Notes: generated by a model from the sequence alone, not told the origin. A stretch of DNA of 64,000 nucleotides from CBDFGK01 sp965247075 (GCA_965247075.1 CBDFGK010000003.1:806001-870000); one strand, 5' to 3'; positions 17,496 through 26,587 are shown, counted from the stretch's first letter. Program-made: numbers and translations.

Positions 17496-18332
17496 CTAAC
17501 CCGCTTCCAGGCTACTGCGTAGCTCCGTTAAAACCGGCCGGGTCTGCGGCCTCAGCCCGCGCCAGAGATAGAATGATTCGGCGGCTTGCTCTACCAGCAT
17601 ACCCAGTCCATCAGCCACGGCCCAGGCAGTTTGTTGCGCCGCCCAGCGCATGAAGGCCGTTGGCTGGGCACCATACATCATGTCATAACAACAACTGCGG
17701 TCGGTGAGCAGGTCATCTGGCAAAGGGGGCAAATCTCCCTGCAGGCCGGCACTGGTTCCATTGATCAGCAAATCGTATGACTCACCGCCCAGAGAATCGT
17801 AGCCACCGGCTTCTATGGGTCCCAGTTGAGCAAAATCCTGCGCCAAAAGCTGCGCTTGGGACACGGTCCTGTTGACCACTCGCAACACCCGTGGATGCTC
17901 ACGCAGCAGCGGTTCCAACACGCCGCGCACGGCGCCTCCCGCACCCAGAACCAATATCCGGCTGGAGTTAATGGTCCAGCCCAGGTTGGCAATCATATCC
18001 CGTATAAGGCCTATGCCGTCGGTGTTGCCCCCGAATATGCTGCCATCGTCCTCCAGTCGCAGGGTATTTACTGCGCCGGCCAGCCGCGCTTTGTCGCTCA
18101 ATTGATCAGCAAAGCCACAGGCATCGCGCTTGAATGGTACGGTGATGTTCAAACCCCGTCCACCCGCATCAAAAAAGCGCCTGGCCGCGGCTTCGAATTT
18201 ATCTGGCTCTACCAGCACCGCCCGGTATTGCAGATTCTGGTCGCACTGGGCCGCGAAGGCCGCGTGAATCTGCGGCGACTTACTGTGCCGGACAGGATTG
18301 CCAAATACCGCATATTTGTCGGCTGCACTCAT
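17496..18332 (-). CDS. aroE: shikimate 5-dehydrogenase
   Basis: Reduces 3-dehydroshikimate to shikimate with NADPH in aromatic amino acid synthesis. Substrate-binding motifs are NPVRHSKSPQIH near the N-terminus and NITVPFK, and the Rossmann loop is GAGGAVRGVL with NRT for the NADP phosphate. I chose the ATG at 18332, which overlaps the hemF stop as ATGA and gives 278 residues; an upstream ATG at 18344 would lengthen it by 4. The hemF-aroE pairing is conserved in Pseudomonas relatives. Confidence 0.95.
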   Translation of the reverse strand: MSAADKYAVFGNPVRHSKSPQIHAAFAAQCDQNLQYRAVLVEPDKFEAAARRFFDAGGRGLNITVPFKRDACGFADQLSDKARLAGAVNTLRLEDDGSIFGGNTDGIGLIRDMIANLGWTINSSRILVLGAGGAVRGVLEPLLREHPRVLRVVNRTVSQAQLLAQDFAQLGPIEAGGYDSLGGESYDLLINGTSAGLQGDLPPLPDDLLTDRSCCYDMMYGAQPTAFMRWAAQQTAWAVADGLGMLVEQAAESFYLWRGLRPQTRPVLTELRSSLEAG

Positions 18333-19243
18333 TCGGCCAACCAATCCCGGCCGGTCAGGTAGTAGTCGGTTAGCCTGGCCTCCGCGGAGCCTGCCGGCGG
18401 TTGATAGTCATATTCCCAACGCACCAGTGGTGGCAAGGACATCAAGATAGATTCGGTGCGCCCATCCGACTGCAGGCCAAACAGGGTACCTCGATCATAG
18501 ACCAGATTGAATTCTACATAACGACCGCGCCGGTATAGTTGAAATTGGCGCTCATGCTCGCCATACAGCTGGTTTTTACGTCGCTGCACGATGGGTAAAT
18601 AGGCTTGCAGATAGGCATCGCCAATCGAGCGCATGAAGGCAAAACTGGTAGCAAAGTCCCATTCATTCAAATCATCAAAAAACAGACCACCCACACCGCG
18701 CGGTTCACCGCGGTGCTTGATATAGAAATAATCGTCGCACCACTGTTTAAAACGCGGGTACACATCTGCGCCGAAAGGGTCGCAGGCCGCTTTTGATATC
18801 TGGTGCCAATGCCGACAGTCCTCCTCATTGCCATAGTAGGGCGTTAAATCAAAGCCACCGCCGAACCACCAGACCGGCTCTTGTCCGGCCTTCTCTGCTA
18901 CAAATAGACGCACGTTGGCATGTGATGTCGGCAAGTGGGGATTGTGCGGATGGATCACCAGCGATACACCCATTGCCTGGAAACTGCGGCCTGCCAGTTC
19001 CGGCCGATGGGCTGAGGCCGATGCCGGCAGGGAGGCCCCGACTACATGGGAGTAGTTTACGCCGGCTTTTTCAAAGACCGCACCGTCGGTCAGCACCCGA
19101 CTGCGCCCACCCCCACCTTCAGGTCGCTGCCACTCATCCTCAAGAAATACTGCCTTGCCATCTGCCGCGCCCAGTGCCTGGCAAATACTGTCCTGTAGGC
19201 CCAGCAAATAGCTTTTGACATTGTCTATGGCCTTGTCATCCAT
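18329..19243 (-). CDS. hemF: oxygen-dependent coproporphyrinogen III oxidase
   Basis: A 304-residue enzyme that decarboxylates coproporphyrinogen III to protoporphyrinogen IX using O2. Family signatures are NPHLPTSHANVRLFVA, WWFGGGFDLTPYYGNEED and KHRGEPRGVGGLFFDDLN, and the C-terminal GRYVEFNLVYDRGTLFGLQ is intact. It feeds haem synthesis, fitting an organism with aa3 oxidase and several cytochromes c. Its stop overlaps the aroE start, suggesting translational coupling. Confidence 0.97.
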   Translation of the reverse strand: MDDKAIDNVKSYLLGLQDSICQALGAADGKAVFLEDEWQRPEGGGGRSRVLTDGAVFEKAGVNYSHVVGASLPASASAHRPELAGRSFQAMGVSLVIHPHNPHLPTSHANVRLFVAEKAGQEPVWWFGGGFDLTPYYGNEEDCRHWHQISKAACDPFGADVYPRFKQWCDDYFYIKHRGEPRGVGGLFFDDLNEWDFATSFAFMRSIGDAYLQAYLPIVQRRKNQLYGEHERQFQLYRRGRYVEFNLVYDRGTLFGLQSDGRTESILMSLPPLVRWEYDYQPPAGSAEARLTDYYLTGRDWLAE

Positions 19244-19264
19244 ATTATTGCCTTCGCTTAATTC

Positions 19265-19825
19265 TTATCTGCCGCGAACAATGGTATCGCTGAGCAAATC
19301 CTTGATCATTGATGGACGCGCATGGCCACCAAGCCGCCCGGGCGCCAGGTAATCGAGCTCCGCACCAAAAATTTGTCTGAGCTGGTATGGCTCTGTGGCC
19401 GGCCGGTGTCCGGAGATATTCGCAGATGTTGACACTATCGGACCACCAAAGGCCTGGCAGAGTTCCACTACCACCGGGTGATCGCTAACCCGCAGAGCCA
19501 CTGTTTCATGCTCTCCACTAATCCAGTGGGGCACCAGTTGTCCGTGTGGCACCAACCAGGTGGTCGGTCCGGGCCAGAACCGGCGCAAGCGCGACTGCTG
19601 CGCTGCACTGAGATCGGCCAGCAACCATTCAAACTGTGACATTGCCGCCGCAACAAGTATTAAGCCCTTGGCCGGCGATCGTTGTTTCAAGGTCAGCAGG
19701 CGCTCTACTGCCATATCGTTCCAAAGGTCGCAGCCCAGGCCCCACACAGCTTCCGTGGGATACGCAATCAGGCCACCATCACCCAGTATTTGGGCGGCCC
19801 GCTGAATCCTGAATTTAGTTGGCAA
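19265..19825 (-). CDS. tsaC: L-threonylcarbamoyladenylate synthase TsaC/Sua5
   Basis: A 186-residue YrdC-fold enzyme that makes threonylcarbamoyl-AMP for the t6A37 modification of ANN-decoding tRNAs. Motifs visible are GGLIAYPTEAVWGLGCD at the N-terminus, KQRSPAKGLILVA, and TSANISGH near the C-terminus. The start appears to be a TTG at 19825, 5 bases after the purE stop; I see no better ATG or GTG that keeps the first conserved strand. It sits between purE and hemF, as in the Pseudomonas dprA-tsaC-hemF-aroE neighbourhood. Confidence 0.92.
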   Translation of the reverse strand: MPTKFRIQRAAQILGDGGLIAYPTEAVWGLGCDLWNDMAVERLLTLKQRSPAKGLILVAAAMSQFEWLLADLSAAQQSRLRRFWPGPTTWLVPHGQLVPHWISGEHETVALRVSDHPVVVELCQAFGGPIVSTSANISGHRPATEPYQLRQIFGAELDYLAPGRLGGHARPSMIKDLLSDTIVRGR

Positions 19826-19830
19826 GGAGT

Positions 19831-20337
19831 TCAGCTCTGTAGTTGTTTCTGCAATGCCGCATTCTTCTCCAGCACCGCAGCAGCACTAGCCGCTCGATCG
19901 TTGCGCAATCGCTTTGCCAGTTGCCTATCAGACAAGGCCAGCATTTGCGCGGCCAGGCAGGCAGCATTTTTGGCGCCGGCCTTGCCTATGGCCACTGCTG
20001 CCACCGGGATACCCGCTGGCATCTGCACCGTTGACAGCAGCGCGTCCAGCCCATCCAGCGAGGCGTTTACAGGTATGCCAATTACCGGTTTAACGGTATT
20101 GGCAGCAACGGCGCCAGCCAGGTGGGCCGCCATGCCGGCTGCGGCAATAAATACCCCGCAGCCTCTCTGATCGGCATCTACGACGTATTGCTGGGTTACC
20201 GCGGGGGTGCGATGCGCAGAAGTAATACGTGCTTCGAAGGGGATATCCAGGGATTTGAGTACGGCAAAACACGCCTCCAACACCGGCAGGTCGGAATCGG
20301 AACCCATCAATACTGCCACGAATGGTTTAGTCATCAT
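19831..20337 (-). CDS. purE: 5-(carboxyamino)imidazole ribonucleotide mutase
   Basis: Class I PurE, which rearranges N5-CAIR to CAIR in purine synthesis. Motifs are MGSDSDLPV, SAHRTP and the AGMAAHLAGAVAANT stretch. I chose ATG 20337 (MMTKPFVAVLMG, 168 residues), following AGGAG; the next ATG at 20334 is equally possible. The usual partner purK is not adjacent; the gene sits instead between dprA and tsaC, an addition to the Pseudomonas-like order. About 18 residues at the C-terminus beyond the usual end include an alanine-rich helix. Confidence 0.95.
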   Translation of the reverse strand: MMTKPFVAVLMGSDSDLPVLEACFAVLKSLDIPFEARITSAHRTPAVTQQYVVDADQRGCGVFIAAAGMAAHLAGAVAANTVKPVIGIPVNASLDGLDALLSTVQMPAGIPVAAVAIGKAGAKNAACLAAQMLALSDRQLAKRLRNDRAASAAAVLEKNAALQKQLQS

Positions 20338-20396
20338 GCTTCTCCTGCATAGCTGCCACTGGCGGACAGTTTGAAAAGAGCGCAAAATTTAAACAA

Positions 20397-21509
20397 TTAC
20401 TTGCGCATATACAAGCCGTTCCGACACACTAATAGTCCCCTGACCTGCAATTCAACCAGGCCGGTCAGTACTACAGCAGCATCAATGCTGCCCTGAAGAC
20501 TCAGTTCATCGACCGATACGCCCTCATACCCCACCGCTGCATAAACCGCCGCCAGCGGTTCAGGCAAGCTGGGCCTGGGCGGGTCGGGCAACTGCAATTG
20601 CTGTTGCGCGGCGTACAGCGGCCCCAGCTCTTCACAGATATCCGTGGGATTTTCTACCAACTTGGCGCCCTGCCTGATCAGATGGTGGCAACCCCGACCA
20701 CCGGGATAATAAATTGAATGGGGCAGGGCAAAAACCTCACGATTTTGCTCCATGGCCATACGCGCGGTAATCAGCGAACCACTGCGCATAGCCGCCTCAA
20801 CTACCAGTACACCCAGGCTTAAGCCGCTGATCAGCCGGTTGCGCTGTGGAAAGTGTTCGCGGCGCGGCGCACTGCCCGGTGGAAACTCCGTGACCAGTGC
20901 TCCCTGTTGCTCGATTTCAACCGCCAAATCCAGATGACGCCGGGGATACCGGCCCTCTATGCCGGTGGCCATAACCGCTATAGTTTCACCGCCCGTAGCG
21001 AGCGCGCCTCGATGTGCCTCGGCATCTATGCCCAGCGCCATACCGCTACAAATTCCCAAGCCGGCCTCAACCAGGGCCGCGGCAAATCCCCTGGCTGCGC
21101 GACAACCACTGCTGGCCGGGCGGCGACTGCCAACAACCGCCATCAGGGGTGAGCACAGACTGTGCGGATTACCGCTGACGTACAGCATCGGTGGTGGATC
21201 GTGTATTTCGGCCAACAGTGGGGGATAACCGTCCACCCCCAGCACCAGCAGGGTGGCGTTTTGCTGCCTCAGGCAATCCAGGTCGCGCAGCGCCTGCTGC
21301 TGGGCCTGGTGCTGATGCGCGCAGCGTTGCCAACTACGCCGTTGCCGGCACAGCTCGCTGTCGGCGCCCGCCTCTCTCCAGCGCGATTCCGGGGCATGCA
21401 GTATGTCTAGCGGGTTGGTATATTGTTGCTGGAGACGGCGACGAATAGCGCCATTACCTCCAGCCAGCCTGGATAGCACCAACCAGTGCTGTTGTTCGGT
21501 AATGTCCAT
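20397..21509 (-). CDS. dprA: DNA-processing protein DprA/Smf
   Basis: A 370-residue protein that binds incoming single-stranded DNA and loads RecA during natural transformation. After an N-terminal helical region, the Rossmann-like core shows YPPLLAEIHDPPPMLYVSG, AVVGSRRPASSGCR, SGMALGIDAEAHRGAL, GTEG-like GIEGRYPRRH, EFPPGSAPRREHFPQRNR and EAAMRSGSLITARMA. A C-terminal winged-helix-like domain (about residues 310-370) is present. It follows the LysM gene on the same strand, the order seen in Pseudomonas. Confidence 0.95.
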   Translation of the reverse strand: MDITEQQHWLVLSRLAGGNGAIRRRLQQQYTNPLDILHAPESRWREAGADSELCRQRRSWQRCAHQHQAQQQALRDLDCLRQQNATLLVLGVDGYPPLLAEIHDPPPMLYVSGNPHSLCSPLMAVVGSRRPASSGCRAARGFAAALVEAGLGICSGMALGIDAEAHRGALATGGETIAVMATGIEGRYPRRHLDLAVEIEQQGALVTEFPPGSAPRREHFPQRNRLISGLSLGVLVVEAAMRSGSLITARMAMEQNREVFALPHSIYYPGGRGCHHLIRQGAKLVENPTDICEELGPLYAAQQQLQLPDPPRPSLPEPLAAVYAAVGYEGVSVDELSLQGSIDAAVVLTGLVELQVRGLLVCRNGLYMRK

Positions 21510-21551
21510 TGATCTTCCTTGATCATGGGCATGTAATCCGTCTGTCGGGCG

Positions 21552-22589
21552 CTAGGGATTACCTACCCGGTCCATAATAGCCAGAGGTCGACTACTTTTA
21601 AGCACAATACCATAACTCATTTTTTCGAACACCCGAAACACCATTAACAGGCCCGCGCGGGAATCCGGCACCTGTATATTTTCCTTGCGTATCTCATCGC
21701 GCACCACTGCCCCGGTTTGGTAGATCGCCATCACCTGCCCGGTGCTCACATTTTCGCGGGCGCCCTTGTTGATGACCACAATAGCCAGGGTTCCAATCTG
21801 GCTAACACCACTATCGACGGCGATCATCAACCCATCCAGTTCCTCATCGGAGGCATGTGGCTGAAAGCTTGCCGCTATGCGGCGGGATTCATTGGGCAAC
21901 AAGCGGTCGCCGTTGCGTATTTCCTCGGTGATGCGGGTGACCTCCAGCAGGGCTATCTCCTGATCGTGATGCTCTACCAGTCGTGCACTGCCGATATCCC
22001 GCGCCTCATAGCCCAGCACTTCCAGGGTTACAGGATCGACATAAACATCTCCGTTGCGGTAGATACCAAAGCCGGTTTCTTGCTCGGGGAACTGGCCACG
22101 CGCATACAGGCGATCGCCCGCTGAGCTCAGCAGGCGGCTCTTGTCTCCAGCCAGAACATAGGGAGCCGTGTCCAGAACGGCGGGCTCCACAACACGATTC
22201 CGGGTCAGCCATGCACCTATATCCTGCAGTGAGATAACAGGGATTGCCGAATCAAGCGGCGCTACTCTCATTTGGGGAGTCAATTTTACTGTGCGCGACT
22301 GCTGCCCGCGCCGCACCCGCAGGCGCGGCTGCCCATCAACATAAACCAGGTAAAGCTGATCACCGGGGAATATCAGGTGAGGGTTTTCCAACTGCGGGTT
22401 TACATCCCGGATCTCTGGCCACATCCAGGGATCGCGCAAAAACAGATTGGCAATACCCAACAGGGTATCGCCTTCCTTGACCAGATAAATTGCCGGCGCA
22501 TCGTCGACCAGCCTTATCTCATCCCCCAGGGCAGACAATGGCGGCAAACCAGCCAGTAGCAGATATCCCGCTAACGTTATTATTCTCAT
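21552..22589 (-). CDS. LysM-domain exported protein
   Basis: A 345-residue protein with a signal peptide (about residues 1-22) and one LysM domain (about 33-80; YLVKEGDTLLGIANLFLRDP to HLIFPGDQLYLV) expected to bind peptidoglycan. The rest is a conserved domain of unknown function with beta-rich character. Proteins of this layout are encoded immediately upstream of dprA in Pseudomonas and relatives. There the gene is divergent from def-fmt; here that neighbour is missing and restriction-gene remnants are found instead. Confidence 0.88.
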   Translation of the reverse strand: MRIITLAGYLLLAGLPPLSALGDEIRLVDDAPAIYLVKEGDTLLGIANLFLRDPWMWPEIRDVNPQLENPHLIFPGDQLYLVYVDGQPRLRVRRGQQSRTVKLTPQMRVAPLDSAIPVISLQDIGAWLTRNRVVEPAVLDTAPYVLAGDKSRLLSSAGDRLYARGQFPEQETGFGIYRNGDVYVDPVTLEVLGYEARDIGSARLVEHHDQEIALLEVTRITEEIRNGDRLLPNESRRIAASFQPHASDEELDGLMIAVDSGVSQIGTLAIVVINKGARENVSTGQVMAIYQTGAVVRDEIRKENIQVPDSRAGLLMVFRVFEKMSYGIVLKSSRPLAIMDRVGNP

Positions 22590-22718
22590 CCCTTATCCCT
22601 GCTGTTAACAACACTGGGTTGCGGTGGGTACAGCCGCCGCACTGCTTGTATAATATCGCAAATTCCCAGATAGCGTTTTGTCAGCGCTCCAGGAGCCTGT
22701 GAATCCCTCTTTCAAGCC

Positions 22719-23002
22719 TTATTGCTGACCGCCGCGCGGGCATGACAGAGAGGTGTAGTTAAAAACTGTGCCGCAGTGCATAGCCGGCAGGCCACTGGCA
22801 TTAAACTCCGAGCACGGCAGCGTATCACCGCCACAATCCGGGCCGACCTGGCTCTTGAACTCCAGAGCGGCAATCAGACGGCCCTCTCGCCGGCATCAAC
22901 CGTGCCAGAATTAATTTGCTTCTGTTTGGCCTGCTCTCTGGTAGCCCAGAAAGTCTTTACGGCTTTTGCTGCCTTGGCTTCGTAGTTGGCTAGATCGATC
23001 AT
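22719..23002 (-). pseudogene. PaeR7I/XhoI-like type II restriction endonuclease remnant
   Basis: From ATG 23002 the frame reads MIDLANYEAKAAKAVKTFW and on to INSGTVDAGER, the characteristic N-terminus of the PaeR7I/XhoI endonuclease family, then stops at 22874. In another frame the sequence continues with GRLIAALEFKSQVGP, the family's ExK catalytic segment, and runs to a stop at 22719. Roughly 50-60 residues normally between these blocks, and most of the C-terminal half, are missing. It is therefore frameshifted and internally deleted. GGAG lies 11 bases before the ATG. A methyltransferase fragment precedes it on the same strand. Confidence 0.75.
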
Positions 23003-23023
23003 CACATTTTTATCTCCATCGGC

Positions 23024-23305
23024 TTATGCACCATTACCGCCAAGGGCGGCGCGTTCTTTTCTTGAAAGTCCATAGAGTGCGTACACCGCTTCATTGCAGG
23101 AGTCCGCATCCCCTCGCCTGGCAGCGTCATAGGACTTTCCACGAAATTCGCCAATCGGAATGGCGCGGCAAAATCTACCCGATAACTCAGGGGTCGCAAA
23201 TACAACCCAATGATCGCCATTCATGTGATCTACCCGAGTGTGCGCATTCATATGCAGTTTGGTTTCCGGGATATCGGTCACTCTCAAAACTTTATCGACC
23301 ACCAT
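23024..23305 (-). pseudogene. probable C-terminal fragment of a DNA methyltransferase
   Basis: An open frame of 93 residues ending EAVYALYGLSRKERAALGGNGA and lying 21 bases upstream of the PaeR7I-like remnant on the same strand. The ending resembles the C-termini of N6-adenine methyltransferases, which often finish with an LYGL motif, and the order methyltransferase-then-nuclease matches PaeR7I systems. No SAM-binding or NPPY motif is present, so if correct it is only the tail. The identification rests on position and a short motif; it might also be an unrelated small protein. Confidence 0.45.
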
Positions 23306-23468
23306 AATCCCAAATAATGCAAGATAAGTTTATGTTTGCATTTCGCAGAAGGATTGAAACTGGGTGACAGATCATCATACCCTCCCCAGATGTGCAGCAG
23401 TACATTTTGCGTTCATATTACACCGTCGAATTGACAGGCCCTGTATACGACCAGGTTATATCCATAGG

Positions 23469-26396
23469 TTAATACCCCTCGTCGTAATCGCCGCGGGCAA
23501 GGTTCTCAAATCGAGTTAAGTAATCGATAAAGGCCAATCTAACTTTCCCAATGGGTCCGTTCCGCTGCTTGCCAATAATGATTTCTGCCATGCCCTTGTC
23601 GGGGCTATCTTCGTTGTAAATCTCATCACGGTAAATGAACATGATAACGTCTGCGTCCTGTTCAATAGCCCCCGATTCCCTCAGATCTGAATTCACCGGG
23701 CGCTTGTTGTGGCGCTGTTCCAGCGAGCGATTAAGCTGTGACACGGCCACTACCGGGCATTCAAATTCCTTGGCAATAGCCTTGAGGTTACGGGATATCT
23801 CGGAAACCTCGGCGTTGCGACTCTCGGTAAATCCGGCCACCTGCATCAACTGCATGTAGTCGACCATAATCATGCCGAGCGAGCCGCACTCCCTGGCCAC
23901 GCGGCGGGCGCGCGAGCGTATCTCGGTGGGCGACAGGGCCGCCGTATCATCAATATAGAGCGGCTTGTCTCTCATCTTGATCATCGCCTTCTCCAACTTG
24001 GACCAGTCTTCCTCCTCCAGCTTGCCGTTGCGAATGCGGGTCTGGTCAATACGGCCGATAGACGACAACATCCGCATGATCAACTGGTTGGCGGGCATCT
24101 CCATGCTGAACACGAGAATGGGGTTTTTCTGGTTGAAAATGGCGTGCTCGACCATGTTCATGGCGAAACTGGTGTTGTGCACACAGATATCATTGGCGAC
24201 AAAATTGTGCACATTGGGCACGGTGAGGTCATACACCTGCTTGTCGCCGCTGTAGCGGATCGACTTGATGGTATCCCAGTAGACATGACTATCTGCCAGG
24301 TTCGCCAGGTAGGCGTCACCCAACAACATTGCAAACTCGTGGCAGCGTCGGCGCGACAGGCTGCGCCGGCTTTTGCCGCTCAGGTGGGCATTAAAACTGC
24401 GGGGCAGTTGCCAGCCCTTGGCTTCATATAGCTCGCGCCAACTGCGATCACCCTTGCGCTTAAGAATGTAATCATTAACCGAATCGGGCAGAAAGTCGGC
24501 GCTATCACCTTCGGCCTGCTGCAATAGCAATTTCGCTACCGTGCGAACCCGTGTCTCTTTTGAATAAATGCCGATCTCACGGATGAAACGTGACACTGAG
24601 TCACGGTTGGTGACTTGCAACTCCCAGGGGACAGCGCCATCGTGGCCCTGTCTATCGTGGAGACGGAAATTGGTTTTTTTGCGCAGCCTGGCAACCACTC
24701 CAAAGCGCAGCAGCAGATGTTGTACCTGCTTGATCAGGCCTTTGCTGGAGCCGGCATAAGAAACCCGGTACTGGTCGCCATTTTGAATAAAGATCGAGCC
24801 ATCACAGGCAAACAAGCGATTGAGAAACAGGGCCAACTGCTCGCGTGGCAGCCGAAATACTGCCTTTGGAACGGTCTTCTCCAGCGCGCTCTTGCCCATC
24901 AAGTCCAGATCCTGCAGCCATTGGGTGACGGCATTGGTGCCATTCGCAGTGGCCGCGTTATATCCCTGTGGAAACAGTTCACTCTCCTGGCAGTGAAGTA
25001 CTTCACAAATCGCCGGTACGCGCTCGTGCTGAGGCACCGCCGTACCCTTTCTCCAATAGGCGATGGCCGCAGCCGATGCGCCAGAGGCGTGCGCCAGCGT
25101 GCGGCCAGTTACATGTTCTTGTGCCATACGCAGTTTCAGGTTTGTTGAAAATGCCTCTCTTTGCGCAACTACTGCGGCACCTCCAGCAACCACCCTGACG
25201 GTGGGTGTGCGCTGGCCTGATTGCACAACCTTGCAGGTGGCTGAGGGAAACTGTTCCACCGCATCCACAAAATCCGCCATCAGCAGCGGATCGCGATTGG
25301 TGATTCTGGGGCTGGTGCCGGTCAGGTTTCCGTCGGCGATCAAATAGGCGAGGGTTTTTACCTGGTGTTCTGGCAGAGCCTCTTTGCCGAAAAATGCCAT
25401 CTCGCGCGGTACGGCAACGCGTTCGCCCTCCTTCAGGGCGGCCAATGATTTCCAACCATCGCCAGTCAGGAAAGGGTGGATCTCGGTAGTTTCAATCTCT
25501 CTGCCCAACGCGGTAGTGATCTTGTAAACCGGCTTTACACCGTCGTCGACGAAAGCTTCGTAGTGATTGCGACGCAGTTTGAAATCGTTATCGAGGCTGG
25601 CCAACTCGGCGTCGGGCTTTTCCAGCAGCTCATCAATAATGTTCACCTCGCCGGTGTCGGGATCGACGATCTTGCTGCCGGCAACGATGCACTTACCCAT
25701 TGATGGCCGGCCCGCCACAATCACCAGGTCAGATCTCTGCAGGCCAGAGGTCTTTCTGTCCAGCTCCGCATAGCCGGTGCTCAGGCCGGTGATATCACCG
25801 CCGGAATTATAGAGTTCTTCGATGTGCCCCATCGCTTTGGTAAGCAGCGGGTTCACCTGTTGCGGACCGCCGGCCTTGGGGCCCTGCTCGGAGATCTGCA
25901 TGATCTTGCGCTCGGCCTCATCAATCAGCTCATCGGAGCTGCGGCCCTCGGGTGCATAACCGCTGTCGGCAATATCCTGGGCGGCCTGGATCAGGTGTCG
26001 CAGGGCGCTGCGCTCGCGCACCACGGTGGCGTAGGCGCGAATATTGGAGGCGCTGGGAGTGTCTTTGGCAAGTTGCGCCAGGTAGGCAAAACCACCGGCG
26101 CTTTCCAGTTCGCCGTTGACATTGAGCGCTTCGGCGACAGTAACGGAATCTATAGGTTCGCTGGCTTCGGCCAGTTTGGCCATCTGACGAAAAATTGTGC
26201 GGTGGTCGGGGCGATAAAAATCACTGGATTTCACCGATTCGGCCACGGCATCCCAGGCGTCGTTGGACAACAGCATGCCACCGAGTACGGATTGCTCCGC
26301 CTCTATGGAATGGGGCACCATTTTAATCCGGGCCAGTTCCGGATCGTCAGCGTAGGGCGGATCAATAATGTCTGCGGGGTACTCGTTGTCTGGCAT
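23469..26396 (-). CDS. dnaB: replicative DNA helicase DnaB, intein-containing
   Basis: A 975-residue precursor made of a normal 469-residue DnaB split by an intein at residues 236-741. The N-extein has the DnaB N-terminal domain (HSIEAEQSVLGGMLLSNDAWD) and linker, ending at the Walker A sequence GRPSMGK. The C-extein resumes TSFAMNMVEHAIF and carries Walker B (GMIMVDYMQLM), SQLNRSLEQR and the RNGPIG loop. Splicing is required to rebuild the P-loop GRPSMGKTS, so helicase activity depends on it. It follows rplI, as in many gammaproteobacteria, with a GGGGTCAGAG palindrome in the gap. Confidence 0.96.
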   Translation of the reverse strand: MPDNEYPADIIDPPYADDPELARIKMVPHSIEAEQSVLGGMLLSNDAWDAVAESVKSSDFYRPDHRTIFRQMAKLAEASEPIDSVTVAEALNVNGELESAGGFAYLAQLAKDTPSASNIRAYATVVRERSALRHLIQAAQDIADSGYAPEGRSSDELIDEAERKIMQISEQGPKAGGPQQVNPLLTKAMGHIEELYNSGGDITGLSTGYAELDRKTSGLQRSDLVIVAGRPSMGKCIVAGSKIVDPDTGEVNIIDELLEKPDAELASLDNDFKLRRNHYEAFVDDGVKPVYKITTALGREIETTEIHPFLTGDGWKSLAALKEGERVAVPREMAFFGKEALPEHQVKTLAYLIADGNLTGTSPRITNRDPLLMADFVDAVEQFPSATCKVVQSGQRTPTVRVVAGGAAVVAQREAFSTNLKLRMAQEHVTGRTLAHASGASAAAIAYWRKGTAVPQHERVPAICEVLHCQESELFPQGYNAATANGTNAVTQWLQDLDLMGKSALEKTVPKAVFRLPREQLALFLNRLFACDGSIFIQNGDQYRVSYAGSSKGLIKQVQHLLLRFGVVARLRKKTNFRLHDRQGHDGAVPWELQVTNRDSVSRFIREIGIYSKETRVRTVAKLLLQQAEGDSADFLPDSVNDYILKRKGDRSWRELYEAKGWQLPRSFNAHLSGKSRRSLSRRRCHEFAMLLGDAYLANLADSHVYWDTIKSIRYSGDKQVYDLTVPNVHNFVANDICVHNTSFAMNMVEHAIFNQKNPILVFSMEMPANQLIMRMLSSIGRIDQTRIRNGKLEEEDWSKLEKAMIKMRDKPLYIDDTAALSPTEIRSRARRVARECGSLGMIMVDYMQLMQVAGFTESRNAEVSEISRNLKAIAKEFECPVVAVSQLNRSLEQRHNKRPVNSDLRESGAIEQDADVIMFIYRDEIYNEDSPDKGMAEIIIGKQRNGPIGKVRLAFIDYLTRFENLARGDYDEGY
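24174..25691 (-). other. DnaB intein (506 aa) with LAGLIDADG-type endonuclease and an HTH insert
   Basis: The intein starts with Cys (CIVAGSKIVDPDTGE) and ends with VHN before the extein Thr, the class 1 splice junctions. Block B is TTALGREIETTEIHPFL. The endonuclease motifs are LAYLIADGNLTG (about residue 349) and LFACDGSIF (about 528), each with the expected acidic residue, so homing activity may persist. Between them, at about residues 418-476 (24969-25145), is a stretch with the pattern of a Cro/C1-type helix-turn-helix, an uncommon insert. The insertion point, between Lys and Thr of Walker A, is a known DnaB intein site. Confidence 0.93.
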
Positions 26397-26461
26397 GGCC
26401 GGTAGGTTTCGTTACTTAGCGGGAACCGTAGATTGTTGCGCAAACCGGCTTGGAAAGAAAC

Positions 26462-26576
26462 GGGGTCAGAGTAAATTTTGGGGTCAGAATTTTGGGGTCA
26501 GAGTAAAACCGTCATATATGGCCAAATTAAGCCGGAATACAATGGCCATATATGACGGTTTTACTCTGACCCCAAA
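26462..26576. repeat. GGGGTCAGAG repeat cluster and 34-bp-arm palindrome
   Basis: Copies of GGGGTCAGA begin at 26462, 26480 and 26494. The third opens a perfect inverted repeat: arms 26491-26524 and 26543-26576 (34 bp each) around an 18-base loop. The outer 20 bases of the arms equal those of the 68-bp palindrome at 17166. It lies between rplI and dnaB, where it could attenuate or terminate transcription. Confidence 0.95.
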
Positions 26577-26587
26577 TTGGGGGGGGG

